DNA of 64,000 nt, taken from JACCXG01 sp963717745 (GTDB taxonomy: Bacteria > Acidobacteriota > Vicinamibacteria > Vicinamibacterales > 2-12-FULL-66-21). Position 1 is the stretch's first letter. The number at the start of each line of letters is the position of its first letter. A program made the position numbers and the translations under genes. The stretch covers positions 372,001 through 436,000 of the forward strand of contig CAVQXJ010000008.1 in the NCBI GenBank assembly GCA_963717745.1, read 5' to 3'. A model generated the notes under the pieces. The model was not told the origin of the DNA, did not search any database, and saw only the letters and a list, made by a program, of their open reading frames with translations. Shown in pieces: positions 33,494 to 41,272 of this stretch.

Positions 33494-34622
33494 TTACCGC
33501 GACGCCGCCAGGGCAGTATCGTTGGGGAACGCGGGCCGAGGCCGGCTGGACACCCAGACGTTCTTGTAGACGGCCCCCGGGACACTCGCGTCGATCGGGC
33601 CCGCGCGGCTCGTGCCGCCCAGATGAATTACATGAGGAACAGGCCGGTACGCGTGACCGTTGGTCGATCGACTCTGGCGGAAGATCACTTGGCCGTTCGG
33701 CCCGTCGCGGCGCACCTCTCCGGTCACGCTCGTCGAGTTCCAGGTGACCTTCCAGAAGTACCACCGTTCATCACTGAACTCAACCGCCTCGCGGGCGGCA
33801 TCGTTGATAGAGTCTTCCTCGCCCGCGTCGCCGTTGATGAACCGGAACGTCACCGCTCCCGGTGTCTCATAGCTGGCACCGCGCTTCTCGAAGGTAAAGC
33901 GGTAGTCGTTCGCGGTGAGGTCGCCATGGCCTTCCTGCATGCTCATGATCTTGGTCTTGTCGCCCGGCGAGTCCTCACTGAATCCGGTGACCATGAGCGA
34001 GAACTCACCCGCTTCGAGGGTCTGTGGCAGCTCGTATGTGACCCGGCTGGTCTGGGCGACCAACTGCAGCCCGGCATTTCCTACGAAGTTCGCGCCAATG
34101 ACATTGCCGACGCTCCGCCCGTTGGTGAGCGGGTCGAAGAGCTCGTTGCCGCGGATGTAGCCGCCGGCGGGGGAGCGGAACGTGGCCGTCGACGACCATG
34201 GACCATTCGCGCCCTGGAAGATCGCGCGCACGCGCCAGGTGTGCGGCGCGTCGAACTCGAGCGTGCACGCGGGCGTCCAACTGACCGATGAACCCGATCC
34301 GCCCCCCAGCGTCGCCGAGCACACCGTCGTGTTTGCGGTGTTCATGATCTGGAACTCGTACGAGTACGACGGGGCCAGGCCCTGATCGAAACTGCCCGTC
34401 GCCTTCCCGGCCGTCAGCACCAGCTGATCCGGCTGCGCGTTATTGACCGGAGACTGCGGAGTGGGTGCGCGTGGCTTTCAACGTCTCGCCGTTGGGGCCC
34501 GCCTCGGTGCTGCCAGGCTGCGCGGAGCTCGGGGAGACCGGGGTTTCCGCATTCTTCGAACAAGCGACTGCGAGAGCGAGCAGCACAGCTGACGCGCACG
34601 CAACGGCTTTCTTGTGGTGCAT
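33494..34622 (-). CDS. Lipoprotein with Fn3-like and LamG-like domains (paralogue 2, one frame break)
   Basis: Signal KAVACASAVLLALAVACSKN, then ETPVSPSSAQPGSTEAGPNG. One extra base near 34468 makes an early stop; removing it continues TPQSPVNNAQPDQLVLTAGK into SYSYEFQIMNTANTTVCSAT, HTWRVRAIFQGANGPWSSTA, then the beta-sandwich GLQLVAQTSRVTYELPQTLE...ERWYFWKVTWNSTSVTGEVR and VIHLGGTSRAGPIDASVPGA. The architecture matches the lipoprotein at 31106-32197. It may be the first gene of the minus-strand operon that continues through the radical SAM enzyme, lipoprotein, flippase-like and GT-C-like genes. Confidence 0.72.
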
Positions 34623-34800
34623 CAGAAAAACCTCATGTTGGATTGGTCGTACCCACTGGGAAATGGGCTCGCGAATAGTACCACAGGGCGGAGATTTTTG
34701 TCATGGCGCGCGTGCTAACATTGGCGAACTTTTGCCGCCCTTTTTCCGGGCCCCACGAGGCGCCTCCGGTCGGCATCCACCAATCACAGGAGACAAGGTT

Positions 34801-35559
34801 TTGAACTTGAAGATGATCAAAGCGGGCGGTCTGTCGTTCGCCCTGTGCGCTTTCGCCGCCGCTCCCGCCTCTGCGCAGATGACCTGGACGGACAAAGCAT
34901 TCCTCAACGTGAACTTCGGCGTGCAGGAAACGTCGCACACCCTCGACACCGCTTCGACCTTCGACCTGTATGGCGAGACAGGGAGCCTCAGGACGACGCA
35001 ACCGATCGACGGGGGAGCGCTGTTCGACATCGGCGGGGGTTACCGGGTCTGGAAGAACCTGGCGGTGGGCATCGGCTATTCGCGCGTGCAGTCCGACGGC
35101 GACGTGACGTTGGAAGCCAACGTCCCCGACCCGAACTTCTTCGACCGGGCGCGCGGTGTGACCGGCGTCGCCTCGAACGCCGAGCATGCAGAGCATGCGA
35201 TTCACCTGCAGGGCACCTGGGTCATGCCGGTCACCAACAAGATGGACGTGGCGTTCTCGTTCGGCCCGACGATTTTCAAGGTGAGCCAGGACGTCGCCAC
35301 CGGCATCAGCATCACCGAGCCCACCCCCACCATCTCGTCGACCACCGTTACCCGGGAAAGCAAGACCGGCGTCGGGATCAATTTGGGGGCGGACGTCAAT
35401 TACTTCTTCCGCCCTCGTATCGGCGCCGGCCTGCTTGTTCGTTACACGTACGGGTCTGTTGACCTCAGCACGGCGGACGAGTCGCTGCCGGTCGGGGGCT
35501 TTCAGATCGGGGTCGGGGTCCGAGTGCGGTTTCAGAACTTGCCGTTCACTAAGAAGTAG
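34801..35559 (+). CDS. Outer-membrane beta-barrel protein
   Basis: 252 residues from TTG 34801, chosen because AGGAG (34788-34792) lies 8 nt upstream; an ATG at 34813 is the alternative. Signal: GGLSFALCAFAAAPASAQ. Strands include FLNVNFGVQETSHTLDTAST, LFDIGGGYRVWKNLAVGIGY, IHLQGTWVMPVTNKMDVAFS, GVGINLGADVNYFFRPRIGA, and a C-terminal FQIGVGVRVRF. It is divergent from the lipoprotein operon. Specific function unknown. Confidence 0.85.
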   Translation: MNLKMIKAGGLSFALCAFAAAPASAQMTWTDKAFLNVNFGVQETSHTLDTASTFDLYGETGSLRTTQPIDGGALFDIGGGYRVWKNLAVGIGYSRVQSDGDVTLEANVPDPNFFDRARGVTGVASNAEHAEHAIHLQGTWVMPVTNKMDVAFSFGPTIFKVSQDVATGISITEPTPTISSTTVTRESKTGVGINLGADVNYFFRPRIGAGLLVRYTYGSVDLSTADESLPVGGFQIGVGVRVRFQNLPFTKK

Positions 35560-35581
35560 CTTCCGCCTTCAGTCGGAAGGA

Positions 35582-35611
35582 AGGCCGGCGCGCTTCCACG
35601 CACGCCGGCCT
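35582..35611. terminator. Bidirectional hairpin terminator between converging genes
   Basis: Arms AGGCCGGCG (35582-35590) and CGCCGGCCT (35603-35611) are perfectly complementary with a 12-nt loop. It sits in the 79-bp gap between the converging beta-barrel and lipoprotein genes. This is a conventional GC hairpin, unlike the word-repeat palindromes in other converging gaps. Confidence 0.65.
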
Positions 35612-35638
35612 CTTCGTTGTACGGGTAGTTCGTTTGAG

Positions 35639-36775
35639 CTACTGGACTTCGCAGATGTCCACGCGAATGTTGGGCACCGTGTTCGGTCCACCCCAGCCGG
35701 GCCACTGATCGCCTTCGATGTCGCCGAGCACGTCCCACTGGCGCTGCCCGCTGCCTTGTCCCGAGCAGATGACGTCGCAGGAGTAGCCGCCGCAGTTGGT
35801 GCCGCCGCCCTTGCGCAGGATGCCGAACGGCGCGCCGCTGATGCCATTGCGGTTGAGCGATCGCACCGTCGCCTTCAGCATCTCGAGCATCTGGCCGTGC
35901 GACATGTGGCCATACTTCGCGCGCTCGCACTCGACGATCTGATGCGGATTCTGCGAGTTGCACGGCCCGCCCGGCGGGATGCCGCCGCCTCCGCCGCCTC
36001 CCGGTCCCGGGACCGGAGCCGCCGGGGTCTTGAACGACGCGGTGGTCGCCCAGTCGGTCGTGATCTCGCCGTCGGTCGCGCGCACGCGCCAGTAATACGT
36101 CCAGGCGTAGTCGAGGTCCCGATCCACGGTCCACTGGGTGACGCCCCCCTCGCCGACGATGCCGGTCGCGGCGATCTGCGTGAACGCCTGATCCTTGGAC
36201 ACGACGAAGAAGTAGCTCACGTCCCCGACCGCACTGTTGTGCGTCGAGTTGTTGATCCGCAGCGTCGGCCGGCGATCGGTGAGGGCCGCATTGTTGACCG
36301 GCGAGGCCGCGCTCGGCACGGTCAGGATCGCGCGCGGGAGCAATTCGAAGCCCCTGGTGGCAAAGGTGCTGCTGTTCGCCCCGTCGTCGGCGCGCGCGCG
36401 CCAGTAGTAGGGCCGTCCGAGCTCCAGCGAATCGATCTGCACGCTGGTGCGACCGTCGCCCTGGGCCACGCCGCTCCGGGCGAATACCTTGTTGTTGAAG
36501 TCCGGGTCACTCGCGACTTCGAAGATGTAAGAGATCGGCCGCACGCCGGTCGTAATCGAGTTCTGAATCAGGAGCTTGATCGGCTGCTGGTTCTCTTTGA
36601 ACTTGAACCCCTGCGCGGGTTCCAGCAACTGGGGTGGGGAAATCTCAACGCCGGCAATTGGCCCGGCGACGGAAGGACCGAGCGGGTTCTCGCTCTTTTT
36701 GGCCTGACACGCCACCAGCGTGCACATCAGCGCCACAGGCAACAACGCCTGGAACTTCGAGGGTCTGCGTGTCAT
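35639..36775 (-). CDS. Fn3-repeat lipoprotein with Gly-rich linker (paralogue 3)
   Basis: 378 residues. Lipoprotein signal ALLPVALMCTLVACQAKKSE, then NPLGPSVAGPIAGVEISPPQ. Two Fn3-like domains follow, each with a YxFEVASDPDF / YYWRARADDG pair (about 50-150 and 155-265). A Pro/Gly linker with a run of seven Gly leads to a C-terminal Cys-containing module (HQIVECERAKYGHMSHGQML...SLNRNGISGAPFGILRKGGG), unrelated to the LamG-like part of the other two paralogues. No family is recognised for that module. Confidence 0.72.
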   Translation of the reverse strand: MTRRPSKFQALLPVALMCTLVACQAKKSENPLGPSVAGPIAGVEISPPQLLEPAQGFKFKENQQPIKLLIQNSITTGVRPISYIFEVASDPDFNNKVFARSGVAQGDGRTSVQIDSLELGRPYYWRARADDGANSSTFATRGFELLPRAILTVPSAASPVNNAALTDRRPTLRINNSTHNSAVGDVSYFFVVSKDQAFTQIAATGIVGEGGVTQWTVDRDLDYAWTYYWRVRATDGEITTDWATTASFKTPAAPVPGPGGGGGGGIPPGGPCNSQNPHQIVECERAKYGHMSHGQMLEMLKATVRSLNRNGISGAPFGILRKGGGTNCGGYSCDVICSGQGSGQRQWDVLGDIEGDQWPGWGGPNTVPNIRVDICEVQ

Positions 36776-37054
36776 GGTCGATCCTCAACGGTGCACTTTC
36801 ACGAACTCGCAGGGCGACACGCACGCTGGAGGGTGCGCGGTCACACTTATCGGTTCTGAGTGCCGTGGCCTTTAATTCCGCAGGGATGATCGTCGCAGGG
36901 AGCCCCGGTTGCCCGGACCTCTAGCGTAACAAAAACCCCAGCCATAGCAAAGCCCTGAATGCGAGGCGTGCGCCTTCGCGAGCGGCTGTTCTAACGGTAT
37001 TTTGTGGGGAGCGCTGGCTGGCGTTCTTCGCCGGCCAACGTCATCATGATGGGC
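36776..37054. other. 279-bp intergenic region, no gene recognised
   Basis: It separates the minus-strand lipoprotein from the minus-strand flippase-like gene. I see no tRNA, no convincing open frame and no word-repeat family here. A modest AT-rich stretch at 36920-36960 (GCGTAACAAAAACCCCAGCC) is the only compositional change. It probably holds the promoter of the downstream lipoprotein gene. Confidence 0.4.
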
Positions 37055-38062
37055 TCAAACCCCTACGGCGTCAAGCTGAGCCAAACGCCTGCCGCGGCTG
37101 AGGTATGCCACCGCGCCGCTCAGCGAAAACAGCATCACCAGCGCGGCACCGAGAAAGGAGACCAGGAGCGCGGATTCGAGCGGCAGGCCGAGGCGGGTGA
37201 AGTAGTAACCGAACGTCGCCTCCCGGATGCCGAAGCCGTTCATCGACAAGGGCAGCATCTGAACGATGAAGGAGACTGGCACGATCACGGCGAGGTCGGT
37301 GAAACCAATCGGAATACGCAGGCTGTGCGCGATGGCGAGATAGAAGCCGACCAGGACCGCCTGCACGACGATCGCCCCGGCAAAGCAGCGGGCGAGGGCC
37401 CGCGGTGTGGCCGCGAAACGGGTCAGCACGACCGTGATCCGCTTCAGCCGCTCATCGACCCACTGCGGATGAAAGAGGCGGAGCGGCCTCAACAGGCGGG
37501 CGTAGAAGTCAGGTTTATACAGCGCGGGCGCTGCGAGCGCCGCAGCCAGCGCGAAACCGACCCACAACACCGCCGCCGGGATCGGACCACCCTTGCCGAA
37601 GGTCGAGCCCGCCATCGTCGCGCCGAGCGCGGCAACCAGCACCAGCCCGAGCAGCCCCACGCACCGGTCGAGCAGCACGATGGTCGCGGCTAGCGTCTTC
37701 GACCCGGCGGCCGCCGCCGTGTCGGTGACGCGCACGACATCGCCGCCGATATTGCTGGGCAGGAAGTTGTTGAAGAACGTCGCCACCAGAAAAGACGAGG
37801 TGAGCGCCCGGAAGGGCAGCCGGACGTCCTGTGCCTTCAGAAGCACGCCCCACCGCCAGGTGCTGGCAGCCACCATCAGCGCGTATAACCCGAGCGCGCC
37901 GAGCAGCCACAGCGAGGATGCCTGTCGCGCCGCAGCCCACAGCCGGCCGACATCGACTCGCGAGAACAGCACCGCCAGCAACCCGACGCTGATGGCAATC
38001 TTGACGCAGGGGACCACGTAGGCACGCCACGAGGGCGCTGCTGAGGGAGATCGCTGTAGCAT
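37055..38062 (-). CDS. Flippase-like / LPG synthase TM-region family (UPF0104), second copy
   Basis: 335 residues, eight or nine helices. It shares the family signatures with the protein at 30111-31064: VAASTWRWGVLLKAQDVRLP, LVATFFNNFLPSNIGGDVVR, DRCVGLLGLVLVA and VQMLPLSMNGFGIREATFGY. Two members in one window, each beside glycosyltransferases, suggest separate lipid-linked substrates. It is divergent from the GT4 gene across a 95-bp regulatory region. Confidence 0.88.
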   Translation of the reverse strand: MLQRSPSAAPSWRAYVVPCVKIAISVGLLAVLFSRVDVGRLWAAARQASSLWLLGALGLYALMVAASTWRWGVLLKAQDVRLPFRALTSSFLVATFFNNFLPSNIGGDVVRVTDTAAAAGSKTLAATIVLLDRCVGLLGLVLVAALGATMAGSTFGKGGPIPAAVLWVGFALAAALAAPALYKPDFYARLLRPLRLFHPQWVDERLKRITVVLTRFAATPRALARCFAGAIVVQAVLVGFYLAIAHSLRIPIGFTDLAVIVPVSFIVQMLPLSMNGFGIREATFGYYFTRLGLPLESALLVSFLGAALVMLFSLSGAVAYLSRGRRLAQLDAVGV

Positions 38063-38076
38063 GTGGAAGCCCGAAG

Positions 38077-38111
38077 CGTAACTCTAAACGATGCAATCTG
38101 CAAGAGTTACG
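38077..38111. promoter_or_regulatory. Candidate operator: 9-bp inverted repeat
   Basis: CGTAACTCT (38077-38085) and AGAGTTACG (38103-38111) are perfectly inverted with a 17-nt spacer. The right arm directly abuts the -35 box of the candidate promoter at 38112-38140, in the region between diverging genes. A dimeric repressor or activator site is plausible. Confidence 0.5.
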
Positions 38112-38140
38112 TTGACCTCCAGACCCCAGCACCGTAAAAT
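38112..38140 (+). promoter_or_regulatory. Sigma-70-type promoter for the GT4 operon
   Basis: TTGACC (38112-38117), 17-nt spacer, TAAAAT (38135-38140). Predicted transcription start is near 38147, about 10 nt before the GTG at 38158. It is the best consensus promoter seen in the window. Confidence 0.6.
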
Positions 38141-38157
38141 TTTCGGTTAGCCGCGCC

Positions 38158-39354
38158 GTGAAAATCCTGATGATCGCTCCGGAACCCTTCTTTGAGCCGA
38201 GGGGCACCCCGTTCAGCGAATTCCACCGCATCCGGGCCCTCGTCGCGCTGGGCCACACCGTCGATCTCGTCACCTATCCATTCGGGAAGGACGTGACGAT
38301 GCCCGGGCTGCGGGTGTTTCGTGCGATGCGCCCTCCCTTCATCAAGGAAGTGCGGATCGGCCCCTCGCTCGCCAAGATCCCCCTCGACGCGCTCCTGACG
38401 ATCACCGTCATCCGGCGGGCGCTCGCCGAACGCTACGATGCCGTCCATTCCCACGAGGAAGGCAGCTTCATCGGCGTCGTGCTCGCCGCCATGCTCGGAG
38501 TGCCGCACCTCTATGACATGCACTCGAGCCTTCCCCAGCAGTTGACCAACTTCGCGTTCAGCCGATCCCGTGTGCTCCGGCGCATCTTCGAAGTGCTCGA
38601 GCGGTTCGTCATCCGCCGGTCGCGGGTGGTCATCGTCATCTGCCCGCATCTGGAGGAGACGGTCAGGGCGATCGACCGCGTGGTCCCGACCGTCCTGATC
38701 GAGAACTCGCCGGGCTCGGGGGACACGCCGGTCGCCGGATCCGGCGACCGCATCCGGCAGGAATTGGGGTTGTCGGTCGACACCCCGATGGTGCTCTACA
38801 CCGGCACGTTCGAGGCGTATCAGGGGCTCGATCTGTTGTTCGCCGCGGCCTCGCATGTCCTCCAGCGACGGGCGGAGGTGAAGTTCGTGCTCGCCGGCGG
38901 ACGGCCGGATCAAATCGAGGCGGCGCGCACCGCGGCCAGCGCGGCCGGTCTCCAGCACGCGGTGATCTTCGCCGGCCAGCGACCCGCCGAGGAGATCCCG
39001 GCATTCCTCGACGCCGCCGACGCACTCGTGTCGCCGCGCAGCAGCGGCACCAACACGCCGCTGAAGATCTACCAATACCTTCGCTCCGGCCGGCCGATCG
39101 TGGCCACCCGTCTGCTGACCCATACTCAGGTGCTGGACGACGACGTGGCGTACCTGTCGGAGGCCACGCCCGCCGGATTCGGCGCGGCCATTCTCGAGGC
39201 GCTCGCCGATCCGGACCGCGCCCGTGCGGTGGGCGACCGCGCCCGTCATCTCGCCGAGACGAAGTACAGCTACGAGGTGTACCTGAACCGCACTCGCCAG
39301 GCGCTGGCGCTGCTGACCGGGGGCGCAGAGCAAGTCGTCGGGAGCGTCGCGTGA
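38158..39354 (+). CDS. Family 4 glycosyltransferase (GT-B)
   Basis: 398 residues from GTG. N-terminal domain: KILMIAPEPFFEPRGTPFSE, VIRRALAERYDAVHSHEEGS and VPHLYDMHSSLPQQLTNFAF. C-terminal domain: PMVLYTGTFEAYQGLDLLFA, VKFVLAGGRPDQIEAARTAA and the donor-binding ADALVSPRSSGTNTPLKIYQ, where E-x7-E of typical GT4 is replaced by a shorter acidic-poor motif. It is the first gene of a three-gene coupled operon (methyltransferase, epimerase). Acceptor unknown. Confidence 0.88.
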   Translation: MKILMIAPEPFFEPRGTPFSEFHRIRALVALGHTVDLVTYPFGKDVTMPGLRVFRAMRPPFIKEVRIGPSLAKIPLDALLTITVIRRALAERYDAVHSHEEGSFIGVVLAAMLGVPHLYDMHSSLPQQLTNFAFSRSRVLRRIFEVLERFVIRRSRVVIVICPHLEETVRAIDRVVPTVLIENSPGSGDTPVAGSGDRIRQELGLSVDTPMVLYTGTFEAYQGLDLLFAAASHVLQRRAEVKFVLAGGRPDQIEAARTAASAAGLQHAVIFAGQRPAEEIPAFLDAADALVSPRSSGTNTPLKIYQYLRSGRPIVATRLLTHTQVLDDDVAYLSEATPAGFGAAILEALADPDRARAVGDRARHLAETKYSYEVYLNRTRQALALLTGGAEQVVGSVA

Positions 39355-40130
39355 CCGACAACCGCCCGACGCCGTTGCCCGCACGCGACGATCACTACAG
39401 CTATGCCGCGTACGCCGACCCGCACATGGCCGAAACGTTCGACGCCGCGCGGTTCAGCGGGCCGATTGGCCGGCTGCTGGCCGAGACCCAGGAGCAGGTG
39501 ATTGCCGGATTCCTGGCGCCCCTCGCCGGGAGCACGGTGCTCGACGTCGGCACCGGCACCGGGCGCGCCGCCATCGCCCTGGCCCAACGGGGGGCCATCG
39601 TCACCGGTCTCGATGCCTCGGCGGAGATGCTGGCAGTGGCGCGGCGCCGTGCGCTGGAGGTGGACCAGGCGGTGACGTTTCTTCAGGGAGACGCGCACGC
39701 GCTCGAGGTGCCGGACCAATCGTTCGACTCGGTGGTGTGCCTCCGCGTCCTGATGCACACGCCCGACTGGCGCCGCTCGCTCGCCGAGCTCTGTCGGGTG
39801 GCTCGTCGTCGCGTGGTCCTGGACTATCCGGCGCGGTCGAGCGCCGCGGCGGTCCAGTCGATGTCGCGGCGGATTGCCCACTCGCTCGGGGCACGGGTCG
39901 AGGCCTATCGAGTGTTCAGCCACCGGGAGATTGCGGACACCCTGGCAGCCTACGGTTTTCGCGTTGCCGACACGCACAAGCAGTTCGTGCTCCCGATCGC
40001 CTTTCACAAGCTGCTGGGGTCCGCGGGCGCGACTGCGCGGATCGAGCGGGTGCTGGACGGCGCGGGGTTGCTCGGCGCGTTCGGATCCCCGGTCACCTTG
40101 CTCGCCCAGCGGGCGCGCGAAACGGTGTGA
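39351..40130 (+). CDS. Class I SAM-dependent methyltransferase
   Basis: 259 residues. Motif I STVLDVGTGTGRAAIALAQR, motif II VTGLDASAEMLAVARRRALE, acidic QGDAHALEVPDQSFDSVVCL and RVLMHTPDWRRSLAELCRVA mark a Methyltransf_11/UbiE-like domain. The GTG start overlaps the preceding stop (GTGA) and its own end overlaps the epimerase gene in the same way. It probably methylates a sugar or lipid intermediate. Confidence 0.88.
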   Translation: MTDNRPTPLPARDDHYSYAAYADPHMAETFDAARFSGPIGRLLAETQEQVIAGFLAPLAGSTVLDVGTGTGRAAIALAQRGAIVTGLDASAEMLAVARRRALEVDQAVTFLQGDAHALEVPDQSFDSVVCLRVLMHTPDWRRSLAELCRVARRRVVLDYPARSSAAAVQSMSRRIAHSLGARVEAYRVFSHREIADTLAAYGFRVADTHKQFVLPIAFHKLLGSAGATARIERVLDGAGLLGAFGSPVTLLAQRARETV

Positions 40131-41119
40131 AGACACGGCTGGCGTGCCTAGTTACCGGCGCGACCGGTTTCACCGGTGGCCATCTCGTCCGTGGGCTGGC
40201 CGCGCGCGGTCAGGACGTGGTTGCGCTCGTGCGAGATGACGCCCGGGCGAGCGCACTGAAGGCGGACGGCATCGCCGTCGCCCTCGGCGACATTCGTGAG
40301 GCGGGCGCGGTCGAACGCGCTGCCCAGGGCGTCGAGGTCATCTACCACATCGCCGCGATTTACCGTCAAGCCGGACTTCGCGATGACGAGTACCGCGCAG
40401 TGAATGCCCGGGCGGTGGCGACCGTGATCGAGGCCGCGTCTCGCGCCGGTGTCAGACGTGTGGTGCACTGCAGCACGGTCGGCGTCCATGGCGACGTCGA
40501 ACACCCGCCCGCGAACGAGGACGCGCCGCTCAGACCCGGCGACATCTATCAGGTCACCAAGCTCGAAGGTGAACAGGCCGCGCGCGACGCCGCGGCACGC
40601 ACCGGCGTCGAGGTCGTCATCGCCAGGCCGACCGGGATCTACGGCCCGGGCGACCGCCGGTTGCTGAAGCTGTTTCGCGGCGTGGCGCGGCGGCGGTTCG
40701 TGGTGCTCGGCTCGGGTGAGATCTTCTATCACCTCACGCACATCGACGATCTCGTCGAGGGCTTCCGGTTGTGCGGCGAGGTCCCCGGCGCCGCCGGGCG
40801 GACCTATATCCTCGCCGGCGGGGAAGTCACGACGTTGAACGAGCTGATCCGGATCATCGCGGAGGTCGCCGGCGTCGAGCCCCCGAGCCTGCGCCTGCCG
40901 GCGTGGCCGGTGTGGATCGCGGGTGCGGCGTGCGAGGCGATCTGCGCGCCGTTCGGCATCGAGCCGCCGCTGTATCGCCGCCGCGTGGATTTCTTCACCA
41001 AGTCACGCGCCTTCGACATCGGCCGCGCGCGCCGCGAGCTGGGGTACGCGCCGCAGGTGTCGCTGCGAGAGGGAATCCGCCGGACGCTGGAGTGGTATCG
41101 ATCGGCGGGGTGGATCTAA
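40127..41119 (+). CDS. NAD(P)-dependent epimerase/dehydratase (extended SDR)
   Basis: 330 residues. Rossmann motif CLVTGATGFTGGHLVRGLAA, DIREAGAVERAAQGVEVIYH, the active-site YQVTKLEGEQAARDAAARTG (YxxxK) with the preceding CSTVGVHG, and RPTGIYGPGDRRLLKLFRGV. It resembles dihydroflavonol-reductase/HpnA-like members. Repeat A copy 4 starts 1 bp after the stop. Substrate unknown, likely a nucleotide sugar or lipid-linked sugar. Confidence 0.9.
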   Translation: MKTRLACLVTGATGFTGGHLVRGLAARGQDVVALVRDDARASALKADGIAVALGDIREAGAVERAAQGVEVIYHIAAIYRQAGLRDDEYRAVNARAVATVIEAASRAGVRRVVHCSTVGVHGDVEHPPANEDAPLRPGDIYQVTKLEGEQAARDAAARTGVEVVIARPTGIYGPGDRRLLKLFRGVARRRFVVLGSGEIFYHLTHIDDLVEGFRLCGEVPGAAGRTYILAGGEVTTLNELIRIIAEVAGVEPPSLRLPAWPVWIAGAACEAICAPFGIEPPLYRRRVDFFTKSRAFDIGRARRELGYAPQVSLREGIRRTLEWYRSAGWI

Positions 41120-41120
41120 C

Positions 41121-41272
41121 GTCAAAATCCCAAGCTCCAAGCTCCAAATCCCAACCACGCCCAACTCCCAAAATCCCAACGGACTCCCAACTCCCAACCC
41201 CCAACTCATCTCCCGCTTGGAGCTTGGGCGTTGGGAGTGGTTGGGATTTGGAGCTTGGAGCTTGGGATTTGA
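41121..41272. repeat. Repeat family A copy 4
   Basis: 152 bp between converging genes: begins GTCAAAATCCCAAGCTCCAA and ends GGAGCTTGGGATTTGA. It overlaps the last 25 codons of the minus-strand membrane protein, which reads through it. Confidence 0.92.

Noticed and set aside
36776..37054. Possible tRNA or small RNA in the intergenic region
   Set aside because: No T-loop consensus, no cloverleaf arms and no terminator-like hairpin were found.
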